A stretch of DNA of 64,000 nucleotides from Halopseudomonas aestusnigri (GCF_002197985.1 NZ_NBYK01000007.1:1-64000); one strand, 5' to 3'; counted from the first letter of the stretch, positions 7,852 to 16,656 are shown. Notes: generated from the letters alone by a model not told the origin. Numbers and translations: made by a program.

Positions 7852-8516
7852 GCGCGCCGCTGCAGTTGACCATTGCAGATGGCATTGCCGAAATCCGGTT
7901 GGACGACGGCAAGGTCAACGCGCTGTCGGAAAGCATGCTGGAACAGTTGCTCGCGGCCATTGCCAAGGCGGCGGAGGCGGACGCCGCGCTGTTGATCAGC
8001 GGCCGTCCCGGCGTGTTCAGCGGCGGTTATGACCGCAAGCTGATCGATGCCGGTGGGCCGGCCTGTGATGCCATGCGCGCAGCCGGTGACCGGCTAACGC
8101 TGGCGCTGCTCGACTATCCCGCGCCAGTGGTGATTGCTGCCACCGGTCATGCCATGGCCAAGGCGGCGTTTATGCTGCTGCTGGCTGATTACCGACTGGG
8201 CACTGAAGGCGATTACCGCGTCTCGCTGAATGAAGTGGCCATCGGCATGACCATGCCCGATGGCGCCATGTTGCAGGCGCGGGCACGGCTGTCGCCTCAG
8301 TGGCTCAACCGCTGTGTGTTGCAGGCCGAGGTGTTTGCCTCGGCCGGCGCGCTGGAAGTCGGTTTCTTTGATGAGCTGCAGCCGGCGGAGCAACTGCTTC
8401 AGCGTGCCCGTGCCAAGACCCGACAGCTGGCCGGGCTGAATCGCCGCGCCTACCGGGAGACCCGTGCGCTTCTGCATGCGCCGCTGCGTGAGGCGTTTGT
8501 CGGTCTGCAGGGGTAA
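7848..8516 (+). CDS. Short crotonase / enoyl-CoA hydratase family protein
   Basis: A 222-residue crotonase-fold protein, about 35 residues shorter than typical enoyl-CoA hydratases. The start GTG overlaps the ligase stop codon (GTGA), so the two are translationally coupled. Typical segments are IRLDDGKVNALS, GRPGVFSGGYD and the oxyanion region around ATGHAMAKAAFMLLLADYR. The usual catalytic glutamates are not obvious: the region that would carry them reads NEVAIGMTMPDGAM. It resembles a widespread Pseudomonas group annotated only as crotonase family. Hydration of an enoyl-CoA is likely, but another crotonase activity cannot be excluded. Confidence 0.85.
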   Translation: MSAPLQLTIADGIAEIRLDDGKVNALSESMLEQLLAAIAKAAEADAALLISGRPGVFSGGYDRKLIDAGGPACDAMRAAGDRLTLALLDYPAPVVIAATGHAMAKAAFMLLLADYRLGTEGDYRVSLNEVAIGMTMPDGAMLQARARLSPQWLNRCVLQAEVFASAGALEVGFFDELQPAEQLLQRARAKTRQLAGLNRRAYRETRALLHAPLREAFVGLQG

Positions 8517-8522
8517 CGGGAG

Positions 8523-8585
8523 GGCCGAGTTTCAACTCGGCCATAGCGGTGCTCGAAGCCTTGCAGGTCGAGCGGGAGCTCGACC
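8523..8585. repeat. REP-like double hairpin, copy 1
   Basis: Hairpin B (GGCCGAGTT-tc-AACTCGGCC, 8523-8542) and hairpin A (GGTCGAGC-GGGA-GCTCGACC, 8566-8585) separated by 23 bp. It fills the gap between convergent genes. The same pair in the opposite order occurs at 50730-50893, and hairpin A with a variant partner at 48240-48288. Confidence 0.88.
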
Positions 8586-8597
8586 TTTCCATTCTGT

Positions 8598-9425
8598 TTA
8601 TTCCTTGAAATACGCAACCTGGGTGGTGGTCAGCAGCAGCTGGCCGTCATCACTCCACAGGTGGGCGATCTGATCCGAATAATTGTTGTGCATGCGTGTC
8701 GCCCGGGCCTGGCCCAGCAGGTGGCGGTCGCCGGCGCGTGCCAGTTGATCGGTATCGGCGTGGAAGTAGTGGGTCAGCGACACTGTGCCGGCGGGAGTAA
8801 AGCGCTGACGGCGGTGGAAAATCCGTGGCGCAAATACGTCGCCCAGCGCGGTCAGTGACGCGAAATCCAGTGGCCGGGGAGGGTTGTCGCGGGTCCACAA
8901 CAGGGTTTCGCTGTGGGCGTCCTCGGGGTTGCCGTCGCCACGGCCAGGGTCAAACAAGCCTGAAACGTAGCGAAAATCATAGTTGCGAAACCAGTTGCGC
9001 TCGCCACGTTCCACCCGCGGCAGGCTGTCAGCGGCCGGTGCTGCAGGCATGTTGTGCTGCTGCTCTGACCAGGTCTCGCGGCGGGTGGCGAAGAACGCGG
9101 TACCGCTGGTGACAACTTCGCCGTTCTGTTTCTGCAGCAGCAGCCAGTGCTGGGTCGAGCGGTTAGTGCGCAGGGGGATGGTTTCCAGCTCGAAGTCGCC
9201 GAGTTGGACCGGGCCGGCAAAGTTGACGGTCAGCGAGATCGGCTCGCCGATACGTTCCGGGTGCTGTAAGGCGCCGTTGAGCAGGATGGCTGCGGTCACG
9301 CCGCCGAATGGCCCGACCATGTTCTGAAAACTGTCGTCGACGTTGCCCTTGAACAGGTTGGGGCCAGCCGCGGTCAGCGCAATGGCACGGTCAAAGGCAT
9401 GGTTGTGGGGGGGGGCTTCGGTCAT
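8598..9425 (-). CDS. Acyl-CoA thioesterase, TesB-like double hotdog
   Basis: A protein of 275 residues from the ATG at 9425; an upstream GTG-type extension is not supported. The N-terminal half contains NVDDSFQNMVGPFGGVTAAILLNGAL and the C-terminal half ends with a hotdog strand containing the segment HLLGQARATRMHNNYSDQ, matching the acyl-CoA thioesterase II superfamily. It hydrolyses acyl-CoA to free acid and CoA. It is convergent with the crotonase gene, and a REP-like element separates the two. Its place beside the catabolic locus suggests CoA release during overload, but it may be an independent gene. Confidence 0.8.
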   Translation of the reverse strand: MTEAPPHNHAFDRAIALTAAGPNLFKGNVDDSFQNMVGPFGGVTAAILLNGALQHPERIGEPISLTVNFAGPVQLGDFELETIPLRTNRSTQHWLLLQKQNGEVVTSGTAFFATRRETWSEQQHNMPAAPAADSLPRVERGERNWFRNYDFRYVSGLFDPGRGDGNPEDAHSETLLWTRDNPPRPLDFASLTALGDVFAPRIFHRRQRFTPAGTVSLTHYFHADTDQLARAGDRHLLGQARATRMHNNYSDQIAHLWSDDGQLLLTTTQVAYFKE

Positions 9426-9580
9426 TTGCGGGATTCCGTTACGGCGGGAGCGATTCAATATGACGGTCATAATAGGCTGCTGTTGAATGCGTAGACCAGC
9501 AAGCTTGATGCTGTGAATCCGGCGCTATCGACTGGGGAGAAGCGGGGCGGGAGCTGATTCGGTGCGGCTGTCTGCCAGCG

Positions 9581-9607
9581 TTGCGGCACCCGTTGCAGGT
9601 GCCGCAA
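9581..9607. terminator. Hairpin downstream of the YbhB-like gene
   Basis: A perfect 10-bp stem (TTGCGGCACC / GGTGCCGCAA) with a 7-nt loop, 9 bp past the stop of the gene at 9616. No T-run follows, so it may be an imperfect terminator or an mRNA 3'-stabilising hairpin. Confidence 0.5.
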
Positions 9608-9615
9608 CAGGGGAG

Positions 9616-10098
9616 TTAGCCGCGTTGATAGGTGCCAATCAGCCGGTTCATGGCCTTGGCGTGTGGCTCGATCTTCTCGAGCAGTTGCCACAGCGACAGT
9701 CCGGCTGGCAGATTCAGCTCGGCGTCCAGCGCGATAACCCAGAAATAGTACTTGTGCTGGCCATGACCTTCCGGCGGCAGCGGACCGTTGTAGCCGCTGT
9801 TGCCAAAGTTGTTCACGCCCTGGGTGTAGTCGGCGCAGCCTTCGGCGAGTTCGCTGACGCTCGCCGGAATGTTGTACAGCACCCAGTGCACAAAGCCGTA
9901 GGTGCCGTTGGCGGAAATCAGCGGGGCATCCGGATCGTGACAGATGACGGCAAAGGATTTGGTACCCGCTGGTGCGTTCTTCCAGCTTAGGGCGGGAGAC
10001 ACGTCAACGTCGTCGCCGGTGTGCCTGGCAGTGATGGCGCCGTTGTTGGCAAAGGCGCTGCTGGTCAGTTCCAGTTCATTGGAAAATGCGAATCCCAT
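9616..10098 (-). CDS. YbhB/YbcL family protein (PEBP fold)
   Basis: A protein of 160 residues with the signatures of bacterial phosphatidylethanolamine-binding-like proteins: CHDPDAP, VHWVLYNIP and GYNGPLPPEGHGQHKYYFW. The family binds small anionic ligands at a conserved pocket formed by the DPDAP and GHG segments; the cellular role in bacteria is not settled. No signal peptide is seen, so it should be cytoplasmic. The ATG at 10098 has a GGAGAAC site upstream. It stands alone between the thioesterase and a small membrane protein. Confidence 0.9.
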   Translation of the reverse strand: MGFAFSNELELTSSAFANNGAITARHTGDDVDVSPALSWKNAPAGTKSFAVICHDPDAPLISANGTYGFVHWVLYNIPASVSELAEGCADYTQGVNNFGNSGYNGPLPPEGHGQHKYYFWVIALDAELNLPAGLSLWQLLEKIEPHAKAMNRLIGTYQRG

Positions 10099-10171
10099 GG
10101 TGTTCTCCTCAGATTTTTTAGCCGAAAACTACCGAAATACTACTATGCACCGGTCTGCCGACAAGCGCGTG

Positions 10172-10471
10172 TCAATTGATCAGGGCGCTCAATAGCCAGA
10201 GCCCGAGCAGGACCCAGATGATCCCCAGTACGATCTTGCGGCGGATAAAGGCCCGCACGCCGGTGTAGATCAAAAACAGGCCAAGAATCACCGCGGCGAT
10301 GCTCAACAGGTTGCTGTTGACGCCCAGGGCGCGGGAAAAGCCGTTGATGAAATCGGAGCTGGCATTGCTCAGCATGGTAAACAGCCAGATCAGGCTGTCG
10401 ATAACAACGCGGACGACGCTGCCGATGGCGGAACCGAGCCATTCAAAGGGGCTGCTGGAGTTGAGCTGCAT
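10172..10471 (-). CDS. Small membrane protein of unknown function
   Basis: A predicted 99-residue protein with three hydrophobic stretches: VVRVVIDSLIWLFTML, LLSIAAVILGLFLIYTG and IVLGIIWVLLGLWLLSALI. I do not recognise the family. The ATG at 10471 is chosen because codons further upstream lie in the heptamer repeat at 10511-10545 and would encode repeat-derived residues. No strong ribosome-binding site is visible. It is flanked by a repeat pair upstream and the PEBP gene downstream. Confidence 0.6.
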   Translation of the reverse strand: MQLNSSSPFEWLGSAIGSVVRVVIDSLIWLFTMLSNASSDFINGFSRALGVNSNLLSIAAVILGLFLIYTGVRAFIRRKIVLGIIWVLLGLWLLSALIN

Positions 10472-10510
10472 GCAAGGGGTCGCTGACAGGGAATGAGGGG
10501 TAGAAGCTAT

Positions 10511-10622
10511 CAGCTTCAAGCCGCAAGCTTCAAGCCGCAAGCTAAAACCCAAACCAGGACGAGGCAGGGGTTCTCAGCTTGTAGCTTGTAGCTTGTAGCT
10601 TGTAGCTTGTAGCTTGTAGCTC
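10511..10622. repeat. Inverted pair of heptamer arrays, locus 2
   Basis: The left array (10511-10545) reads CAGCTTC, AAGCCGC, AAGCTTC, AAGCCGC, AAGCTAA. The right array (10575-10622) is six GTAGCTT-type units, five of them perfect. They face each other across about 29 bp. The right end is 11 bp from the thiolase stop codon. Confidence 0.9.
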
Positions 10623-10632
10623 CGCGAGCGCG

Positions 10633-11832
10633 TTAAACGCGCTCGATCACCGCCGCCACACCCTGGCCCAGGCCGATACACAGGCTGACCAGTGCGTAAC
10701 GCTTGCCGGTGCGCTCCAGTTGGCGCAGGGCGGTCAGGGTCAGGCGCGCGCCGGAGGCGCCGAGCGGGTGGCCGACTGCGATGGCGCCGCCGTTCGGGTT
10801 CAGGCGCGGGTCATCGAAGGCGATACCCAGCTGCTTGGCACAGCCGAGGACCTGGGAGGCGAAGGCCTCGTTGATCTCGATCACGTCCATGTCATCCAGT
10901 GTCAGGCCCGCGCGGCTCAGTGCCTTCTTGCAGGCTTCGACCGGGCCCAGGCCCATGACGCGCGGAGCGACACCGGACACGGCGCCGGCCAGGATGCGGG
11001 CGCGCGGCTTGACGCCGTACTTCTGACCAATGGCTTCGCTGCCGATGATCAGCGCAGCAGCGCCGTCGTTGACGCCAGACGCGTTGCCTGCGGTAACCAC
11101 GCCGCCTTCAAACAGCGGGCGCAGACCGGACAGGGCAGCCAGATCGCTGCTCGGGCGCGGATGTTCGTCCTGATCAATCACCTTCGCCGGCTTCTTGCGG
11201 CCCTGGGAAACTTCGACCGGGTGTATCTCTTCGGCGAAGAAACCGTCAGCGCGAGCCTTCTCGTACAGCGCCTGGCTGCGAGCGGCGTAGGTATCGGCTT
11301 CCTCACGGCTGATGCCCAGATCGGCAGCGACGTTGTCGGCGGTCTGCGGCATGGTGTCATCGCCGTACTGCTTCTCGACCTTGGGGTTCGGGAAGCGCGC
11401 GCCGATGGTGCTGTCGAAGGCGCGGAAGTCGCGGCTGTAGGCGCTTTCGCTCTTGGCGATAACGAATGGCGCGCGGCTCATGCTTTCAACACCACCGGCT
11501 ACGAACAGCTCACCTTCACCGGACTTGACCGCACGGGCGGCGTCGAGAATGGCCGCGAGGCCGGAACCGCACAGGCGGTTGACGGTGACGCCGGCGACTT
11601 CCTGTGGCAGACCGGCCAGCAGACCGGCATGGCGGGCGACGTTGCGCGCGTCTTCACCGGCCTGGTTGGTATTGCCCATGACCACGTCTTCGTAGTCCTG
11701 ACCCTCGAAGGGGTTGCGGGTGACTACGGCACGAATGACTTCGGCCAGCAGGTCATCGGGACGCACGCTGGCCAGGGCGCCGGCGTGGCGGCCGAAAGGC
11801 GAACGGAGGCCATCATAGATATAGGCAGTCAT
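10633..11832 (-). CDS. Acetyl-CoA acyltransferase (thiolase), PcaF/PaaJ-like
   Basis: Cleaves 3-ketoacyl-CoA with CoA to release acetyl-CoA. The 399-residue sequence has the nucleophile C88 in VNRLCGSGL, the histidine in GGAIAVGHPLGASG and the second cysteine in SLCIGLGQGVA. The CIGxGQG ending is closer to beta-ketoadipyl-CoA thiolases (PcaF/PaaJ) than to the CIGGGMG of FadA, which would suit a dicarboxyl-CoA intermediate. It starts 4 bp after the dehydrogenase gene with AGGAG upstream, so the two form an operon behind IclR operator copy 4. Confidence 0.9.
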   Translation of the reverse strand: MTAYIYDGLRSPFGRHAGALASVRPDDLLAEVIRAVVTRNPFEGQDYEDVVMGNTNQAGEDARNVARHAGLLAGLPQEVAGVTVNRLCGSGLAAILDAARAVKSGEGELFVAGGVESMSRAPFVIAKSESAYSRDFRAFDSTIGARFPNPKVEKQYGDDTMPQTADNVAADLGISREEADTYAARSQALYEKARADGFFAEEIHPVEVSQGRKKPAKVIDQDEHPRPSSDLAALSGLRPLFEGGVVTAGNASGVNDGAAALIIGSEAIGQKYGVKPRARILAGAVSGVAPRVMGLGPVEACKKALSRAGLTLDDMDVIEINEAFASQVLGCAKQLGIAFDDPRLNPNGGAIAVGHPLGASGARLTLTALRQLERTGKRYALVSLCIGLGQGVAAVIERV

Positions 11833-11836
11833 GCTC

Positions 11837-13351
11837 TTACTCCTGGAAATCGGGTGTGGTCAAAGGCAGTTCCAGCTGTACGCGACGACGCAGCCAGGGG
11901 CTGGGGCGGTAGCGCGGCTCGCCATAGTTGGTCTGCAGGTTGTTGAGGACGGCAAGAATGTTGGCTGCGCCGTAATGCTCACCGAAGGCCAGCGGGCCCT
12001 TGGGATAGCCCAGCGCCAGTTGAATGGCGCGGTCCAGCGTTTGCGGGGTGGTAATGCCCTTCTGCACGATTTCGCAGCCCAGATTGACCACGCTGGCGAT
12101 CAGGCGCTGGATGACAAAGCCGGGAGAGTCGTTGATCACCTCGACGGGTACACCATCGGCGCTGAGGGCCTGGCGCGCCTGGGCGACAACATCGGCACTG
12201 GCGGCGGGCTGGCGCATCAGCGTGCGGCGTTTTTCCCAGTTGGCAAAGCTGTCGAGTGCCAGCGTGCGTTCAGCCGGCAGACCCAGTTGGGTCAGCGCGG
12301 TGCTGCAGTCATCGCCCAGCGGGGTGACCAGGCAGATGGCGTCGTCCGACGGCTTACTGCCGGTTTCCAGGGTGGCGCCTGCCTTGGTCAATACGTCTGC
12401 GACCTGATTGCGCAGCGCGTCATCATCGGTTTCCAGCCAGAAAGGACGAGTGATCAGCACGGTCTCGGGCTGCGGCTCGGACGGCTCGATCTTCTGGCCG
12501 TCTTCGTAACGGTAGAAGCCCTGACCGGTCTTGCGACCCAGCAGGCCGGCGGCAACACGCTGGGCTGCAATAAAGGATGGGGTGTAACGCGGGTCGTGAT
12601 AGAACTGCTCGTAGACCGATTCCATCACCGCGTGGGAAACGTCCAGACCGGTCAGATCAAACAGCTCGAACGGCCCCATGCGAAAGCCCGGGCCGTCACG
12701 CAGGATGCGGTCAATCTGCTGCACGCTGGCAACGCCTTCGCTGAGCATGCGCAGGGCCTCGGTACCGAAGGCACGGCCGGCGTGGTTGACCAGGAAGCCG
12801 GGGGTGTCCGGGGTGATCGCCGGGAAGTGACCGGCCTGTTCGGCCAGCGCTACCAGAGACTGAATGTGACGCTCGTCGGTGCGCTCGCCGCGCACGACCT
12901 CGACGATCTTCATCAGCGGCACCGGATTGAAGAAGTGGAAGCCGGCTACCCTCTCAGGATGCTTGGCCGTGCTGGCGATGCGGGTGACCGACAGCGAGGA
13001 GGTGTTGGTTGCCAGCACGCAGTCTGTGCTGACAATGGCTTCCAGGTCAGCGAACAGCTTCTGTTTGACTTCCAGCAGCTCGACAATGGCCTCGATTACC
13101 AGGTCGCAGTCGGCCAGATCGGTCAGCTTGGCAGCCGGCTGCATGCGCGCGACGGTCGCTTCCAGCTCGGCTTCGGTCATCTTGCCCTTGGCCTGGGCGC
13201 GCTGCAGCAGGTTGCGGTTGAAGGCCAGTGCATCGTCGATGGCCTCTGCACGGGTATCGAACAGCAGAACCTGCTGACCACTGCTGGCGAACAGCTGGGC
13301 GATACCACGCCCCATGGCTCCGGCGCCGATGACGCCAATCCGCTTGAACAT
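11837..13351 (-). CDS. 3-hydroxyacyl-CoA dehydrogenase, PaaH-like
   Basis: An NAD-dependent dehydrogenase of 504 residues, the long type with two C-terminal 3HCDH domains as in PaaH. The Rossmann motif GVIGAGAMGRGIAQLF begins at residue 6; NTSSLSVTRIA and HFFNPVPLMKIVEVV follow; a second dehydrogenase domain occupies about 410-490. The ATG at 13351 has AGGAGGC upstream and is preferred over an in-frame extension through the operator. A 3-hydroxyadipyl-CoA-like substrate is plausible given the thiolase partner. A promoter and a perfect palindrome precede it. Confidence 0.9.
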   Translation of the reverse strand: MFKRIGVIGAGAMGRGIAQLFASSGQQVLLFDTRAEAIDDALAFNRNLLQRAQAKGKMTEAELEATVARMQPAAKLTDLADCDLVIEAIVELLEVKQKLFADLEAIVSTDCVLATNTSSLSVTRIASTAKHPERVAGFHFFNPVPLMKIVEVVRGERTDERHIQSLVALAEQAGHFPAITPDTPGFLVNHAGRAFGTEALRMLSEGVASVQQIDRILRDGPGFRMGPFELFDLTGLDVSHAVMESVYEQFYHDPRYTPSFIAAQRVAAGLLGRKTGQGFYRYEDGQKIEPSEPQPETVLITRPFWLETDDDALRNQVADVLTKAGATLETGSKPSDDAICLVTPLGDDCSTALTQLGLPAERTLALDSFANWEKRRTLMRQPAASADVVAQARQALSADGVPVEVINDSPGFVIQRLIASVVNLGCEIVQKGITTPQTLDRAIQLALGYPKGPLAFGEHYGAANILAVLNNLQTNYGEPRYRPSPWLRRRVQLELPLTTPDFQE

Positions 13352-13376
13352 GCTTTGCCTCCTGAAGTACGCTCTG

Positions 13377-13391
13377 TTTCGCATGGCGAAA
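13377..13391. promoter_or_regulatory. Candidate IclR-family operator, copy 4 (perfect)
   Basis: TTTCGC-ATG-GCGAAA, a perfect 6-3-6 palindrome that extends to GTTTCGC...GCGAAAC. It lies between the proposed transcription start and the ATG of the 3-hydroxyacyl-CoA dehydrogenase gene, a position that fits repression. Confidence 0.68.
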
Positions 13392-13415
13392 CGGTATTTC
13401 GTTTAAAGTGCTGCG

Positions 13416-13444
13416 AGATTAAATCCTGCGCTGTAGGAGTGCAA
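13416..13444 (-). promoter_or_regulatory. Promoter of the dehydrogenase-thiolase operon
   Basis: On the minus strand, -35 TTGCAC (13439-13444), 17-bp spacer, -10 TAATCT (13416-13421). Transcription would start near 13409, about 18 bp before the operator. Confidence 0.6.
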
Positions 13445-13587
13445 GTTTGGCGACAGTCTGGCGGCGCTTGTGCGTGGCATACTTGCGCTCTTCAAACTGG
13501 CCGTCATTGCGTGCCGGGCAGGCTCGCCCGTCGCGCTCTCCCGCTGGCCAGCCAGATCGAGTGTAGTGAATAAAAGGTGTCGCACCC

Positions 13588-14016
13588 GTGAATCAAGATG
13601 AACGTCAGGCCATTGCCCGTACCGTTACCGGCTTCTTTCAGGAGCTTGGTGCCCAGCTGGAAGAGTACTCGGAGGGGCGCGCTGTTGTCGGCCTGACCCT
13701 GACCGAAAAGCACATGAACAACGCCAGCTCGTTGCACGGTGGGGTGACCGCCAGTCTGCTTGATATCGCCATGGGGCTGTGCGGCACCTGGGCGGCATCG
13801 CCGCAGGAGCGTCGGGTTGCCATTACCCTGTCGCTCAATACCAACTTCACTTCAACCGCTCCGGTCGGCACCCATGTGCGTGCCGTTGCCACCTGTCGCA
13901 ACGCGGGGCACAAGATTTTCATGGCCAGCTGTGACCTGCTGGACCAGAACGACAGGCTGATCGGCTTTGGCGAAGGTGTATTCAAGAAGGGCGCTTACCG
14001 CAAGGATCTGCCGTGA
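13588..14016 (+). CDS. PaaI-type thioesterase (hotdog)
   Basis: A 142-residue single hotdog-domain protein with the family segment ASSLHGGVTASLLDIAMG (HGG motif) and NTNFTSTAPVGTHVRA. It should hydrolyse acyl- or aryl-CoA thioesters. The start is GTG with AAAGG ten bases upstream. It is divergent from the dehydrogenase-thiolase operon across 236 bp and shares a GTGA overlap with the following membrane-protein gene, so the two are co-translated. Whether it belongs to the IclR regulon is unclear. Confidence 0.87.
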   Translation: MNQDERQAIARTVTGFFQELGAQLEEYSEGRAVVGLTLTEKHMNNASSLHGGVTASLLDIAMGLCGTWAASPQERRVAITLSLNTNFTSTAPVGTHVRAVATCRNAGHKIFMASCDLLDQNDRLIGFGEGVFKKGAYRKDLP

Positions 14017-15356
14017 GTGCGGCGCTGCTGCCGCTTGGCGTTGCTCTTGAGCTGGCGGGGCTGCTCAGTCACCAGCACTGGTTGAGCTGGCTTGCTGCTG
14101 GCGCCTTTGCTGTCTATTTCCTGCGCTTTTTCACCCGCCTGAACCCCTATCCGCGCTGGCTCGGGATCGGCACGCTGGCAGTGCTGGTGGCGGCCATCGT
14201 GCTGGCACGTCCAGGTGCCGAGCTCTGGCCAAAGCTGGCCAGTTCGGTGGCTTACTACACCAGCTTTCTGGGTGCGCTGGGGTTGATGCAGTTGCTGGCG
14301 CAGCGTCTGCCGCAGTTGCGCGAGCTGCACAAGGCGCTGCTGTCCGGCTCCAAGGTCGTGCTGTATCCGCGCTACGTGCTGGCTGCCGGCAGCATTGGCT
14401 CGATTCTCAATTTCGGCATGATGAATCTGCTCTGTGGCACCCTGAGTGAGCATCTCAAGCGTTATTCGCTGAGCGAGGAGCAGCGCCGTGCCGGTCTGCG
14501 CAGCGTCATGGTGACGACGTTGCGAGGGTTTGCTCTGGTGCCGCTGCTGGCGCCAACCAGCGTGACCATCGCCATCATCTCGCGGGAAATGCCCGAGCAG
14601 TCCTGGAGCACCATGGTGCCTTACGGCGCGGTTGCTGCGCTGATGATGATCGTGGTCGGCTGGCGCAGGGAAACCCGCGGACTGCTGGCGCTGCGCGACA
14701 ATATTGGCGACAGCAGCAAGGCTGATGGCATGCCGCAGTTGTTGGTTGGCAGTCTGCTGGGGCTTGGTGCCATCGGCCTGCTGGCTTCCGTGACAACACT
14801 CAGCGCGTCGCAGGCGGCGATGGTGCTGGTGCCGGCTGGTGTCATCAGCTACCTGCTGTGGCGCGAACGCAAGCCTGCGCAGGTGCTGCAGGAAGTGACC
14901 GACAATATGGTCAGCATGCACAACGAGATGTTCATCTTTGGCTGCGCCGCGTTGCTGGGCGGAGTGCTGGGCGCGGTAGCACCGCTTGAGCAGATTGCGG
15001 CGTGGCTTGCGCAGGAACCCAAGTACAACGTGCTGCTGGCGATCGGCAGCCTGTTCAGTACCATCATTTTGGCAGTGCTGGGGCTAGCGCCCATTGTGTC
15101 GCTGTCGCTGACGGCGGGCCTGCTGGCGCAGCTGTCGCTGCTGGGCGTGCCGATCATGACGCCGGCTGTGGGTCTGATGTGTGGCTTCTCTCTGGCGATG
15201 ATCTTCTCGCCCTTCGGTCCCTCGACCCTGATTCTGTCGCGCTACAGTGGCGAGTCACCCTACCGGGTCGCCTTTGGCTGGAATGGGCGCTTTGTCGCCA
15301 GTGTTCTGCCGTTGCTGTTGTTGCTGATTTTCGTTACCTACTGGTTGCAGAGCTGA
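14013..15356 (+). CDS. Polytopic membrane protein, transporter-like, unknown substrate
   Basis: A 447-residue protein with about 11-12 hydrophobic segments. The start GTG overlaps the thioesterase stop, and only 1 bp separates its stop from mutM. A long loop with [15 protein letters not shown] lies between segments, and two related halves are suggested by the repeated pattern of G/S-rich hairpins ([25 protein letters not shown]), reminiscent of ion-transporter (IT) superfamily folds. I cannot name the substrate. A gene of unknown function also precedes mutM in other Pseudomonas. Confidence 0.72.
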   Translation: MSAALLPLGVALELAGLLSHQHWLSWLAAGAFAVYFLRFFTRLNPYPRWLGIGTLAVLVAAIVLARPGAELWPKLASSVAYYTSFLGALGLMQLLAQRLPQLRELHKALLSGSKVVLYPRYVLAAGSIGSILNFGMMNLLCGTLSEHLKRYSLSEEQRRAGLRSVMVTTLRGFALVPLLAPTSVTIAIISREMPEQSWSTMVPYGAVAALMMIVVGWRRETRGLLALRDNIGDSSKADGMPQLLVGSLLGLGAIGLLASVTTLSASQAAMVLVPAGVISYLLWRERKPAQVLQEVTDNMVSMHNEMFIFGCAALLGGVLGAVAPLEQIAAWLAQEPKYNVLLAIGSLFSTIILAVLGLAPIVSLSLTAGLLAQLSLLGVPIMTPAVGLMCGFSLAMIFSPFGPSTLILSRYSGESPYRVAFGWNGRFVASVLPLLLLLIFVTYWLQS

Positions 15357-15357
15357 C

Positions 15358-16170
15358 ATGCCTGAATTACCTGAAGTTGAAACAACCCGTCGCGGGATTG
15401 CACCTCACCTGGAAGGGCGCAGGGTGACGCGTCTTGTCGTGCGTGACCGCCGTCTGCGCTGGCCGATTCCGGAGGATCTGGCGATCCAGATCGAAGGGCA
15501 GTTGTTCGAATGTATAGATCGTCGCGCCAAGTACCTGCTGATGCGGATTGGTGGCGGCACCCTGATCGGCCATTTGGGTATGTCGGGCAGCCTGCGCCTG
15601 GTGCCGGCGGGTACGCCGGCGGGCAAGCATGATCATGTCGATATCGAGCTGGATTCAGGCATGGTGCTGCGCTACACCGATCCGCGTCGTTTCGGCGCAC
15701 TGCTCTGGGCCCGAGCGGACGAGCCGCATGCACTGCTCGGCAAGCTGGGGCCGGAGCCGCTGTCTGACGCCTTTGATGGTGAGCGCCTGTATCAGTTGTC
15801 ACGGGGCAAGAGTATGGCCATCAAGCCGTTTATCATGGATAACGCGGTGGTAGTCGGGGTCGGCAATATCTATGCGACCGAAGCGTTGTTTGCTGCCGGT
15901 ATCGATCCGCGTCGCGAAGCCGGACGTGTCAGTCGTCAGCGTTACCAGCAACTGGCCGAGGAAATAAAGCGCATTCTCGCCAAAGCCATCGAGCAGGGTG
16001 GAACGACCCTGCGTGACTTCGTAGGTGGTGATGGCCAGCCGGGCTATTTCAAGCAGGAGCTGTTTGCCTATGGCCGCCGCGGCGAGCTGTGCAAGCAGTG
16101 CGGTACTACGTTGTCGGAATGTCGCCTTGGCCAGCGCAGTACGGTGTTCTGCCGACACTGCCAGCGATAG
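15358..16170 (+). CDS. mutM: Formamidopyrimidine-DNA glycosylase
   Basis: Removes oxidised purines such as 8-oxoguanine and nicks the abasic site (beta,delta-elimination). The 270-residue protein begins [14 protein letters not shown] with the catalytic P2-E3 pair, has the conserved lysine in RRAKYLLM, the NIYATEALF helix-two-turn-helix region, and ends with a zinc finger whose cysteines are CKQC and CRHC. Full length for the family. It follows the membrane-protein gene by 1 bp and is probably cotranscribed. Confidence 0.97.
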   Translation: MPELPEVETTRRGIAPHLEGRRVTRLVVRDRRLRWPIPEDLAIQIEGQLFECIDRRAKYLLMRIGGGTLIGHLGMSGSLRLVPAGTPAGKHDHVDIELDSGMVLRYTDPRRFGALLWARADEPHALLGKLGPEPLSDAFDGERLYQLSRGKSMAIKPFIMDNAVVVGVGNIYATEALFAAGIDPRREAGRVSRQRYQQLAEEIKRILAKAIEQGGTTLRDFVGGDGQPGYFKQELFAYGRRGELCKQCGTTLSECRLGQRSTVFCRHCQR

Positions 16171-16323
16171 CGCTGTCCGGCGTGGCGGCCTGGTTCGCAA
16201 ATTTTGTCTGGCACGTTCCGTAATGCCGGGATTGTGCCTACAATGAGGGCGATGCCGTGAGTCCGCAGGAGTTCGGGCCGGCCACCAGATCAATGCCTTT
16301 CGGGCCACAACCAGGGATTAATT

Positions 16324-16656
16324 ATGCGCCTGTTACGTCATTCCACCGCACTTGTTGCCGGTCTGCTTATGAGCGCCAGCGTCATGGCGGCCGATTCCTA
16401 CAACGATTACCAGCAGGACAAGCCTGGCTACTTCGCCATGATGGGTGACCTGATCATTGCCCGTCCGCTGCTGCTGGGCGTGACGGTCGTCGGGGCCGGC
16501 GCCTTTCTGGTCAGCTTGCCGTTCAGTGCCATGGGTGGAAATGTTTCGGAAGCCGGTCATGAACTGGTTATCCGCCCGGCGGAAGAAACCTTTGTTCGCT
16601 GCCTGGGCTGCACCCGTGCCGGCTACGGTCGCCAGCAGCAGGAAGAGATTCGCTGA
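16324..16656 (+). CDS. Small exported/membrane protein of unknown function
   Basis: A protein of 110 residues. An N-terminal signal sequence (about 1-22, ending SASVMA-AD) precedes a short polar stretch, one hydrophobic helix (LLLGVTVVGAGAFLVSLPF) and a charged C-terminus with two cysteines in RCLGCTRAGYG. Similar short proteins are found beside mutM in Pseudomonas, but I know no function. The ATG follows GGGATTAATT, a modest ribosome-binding site. It could be the first gene of a unit with the Na/phosphate carrier, 63 bp away. Confidence 0.72.
   Translation: MRLLRHSTALVAGLLMSASVMAADSYNDYQQDKPGYFAMMGDLIIARPLLLGVTVVGAGAFLVSLPFSAMGGNVSEAGHELVIRPAEETFVRCLGCTRAGYGRQQQEEIR

Noticed and set aside
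16205-16230. Sigma-54 promoter (TGGCACG near 16208)
   Set aside because: The GC element that should follow is displaced by three bases from the required -12 position.
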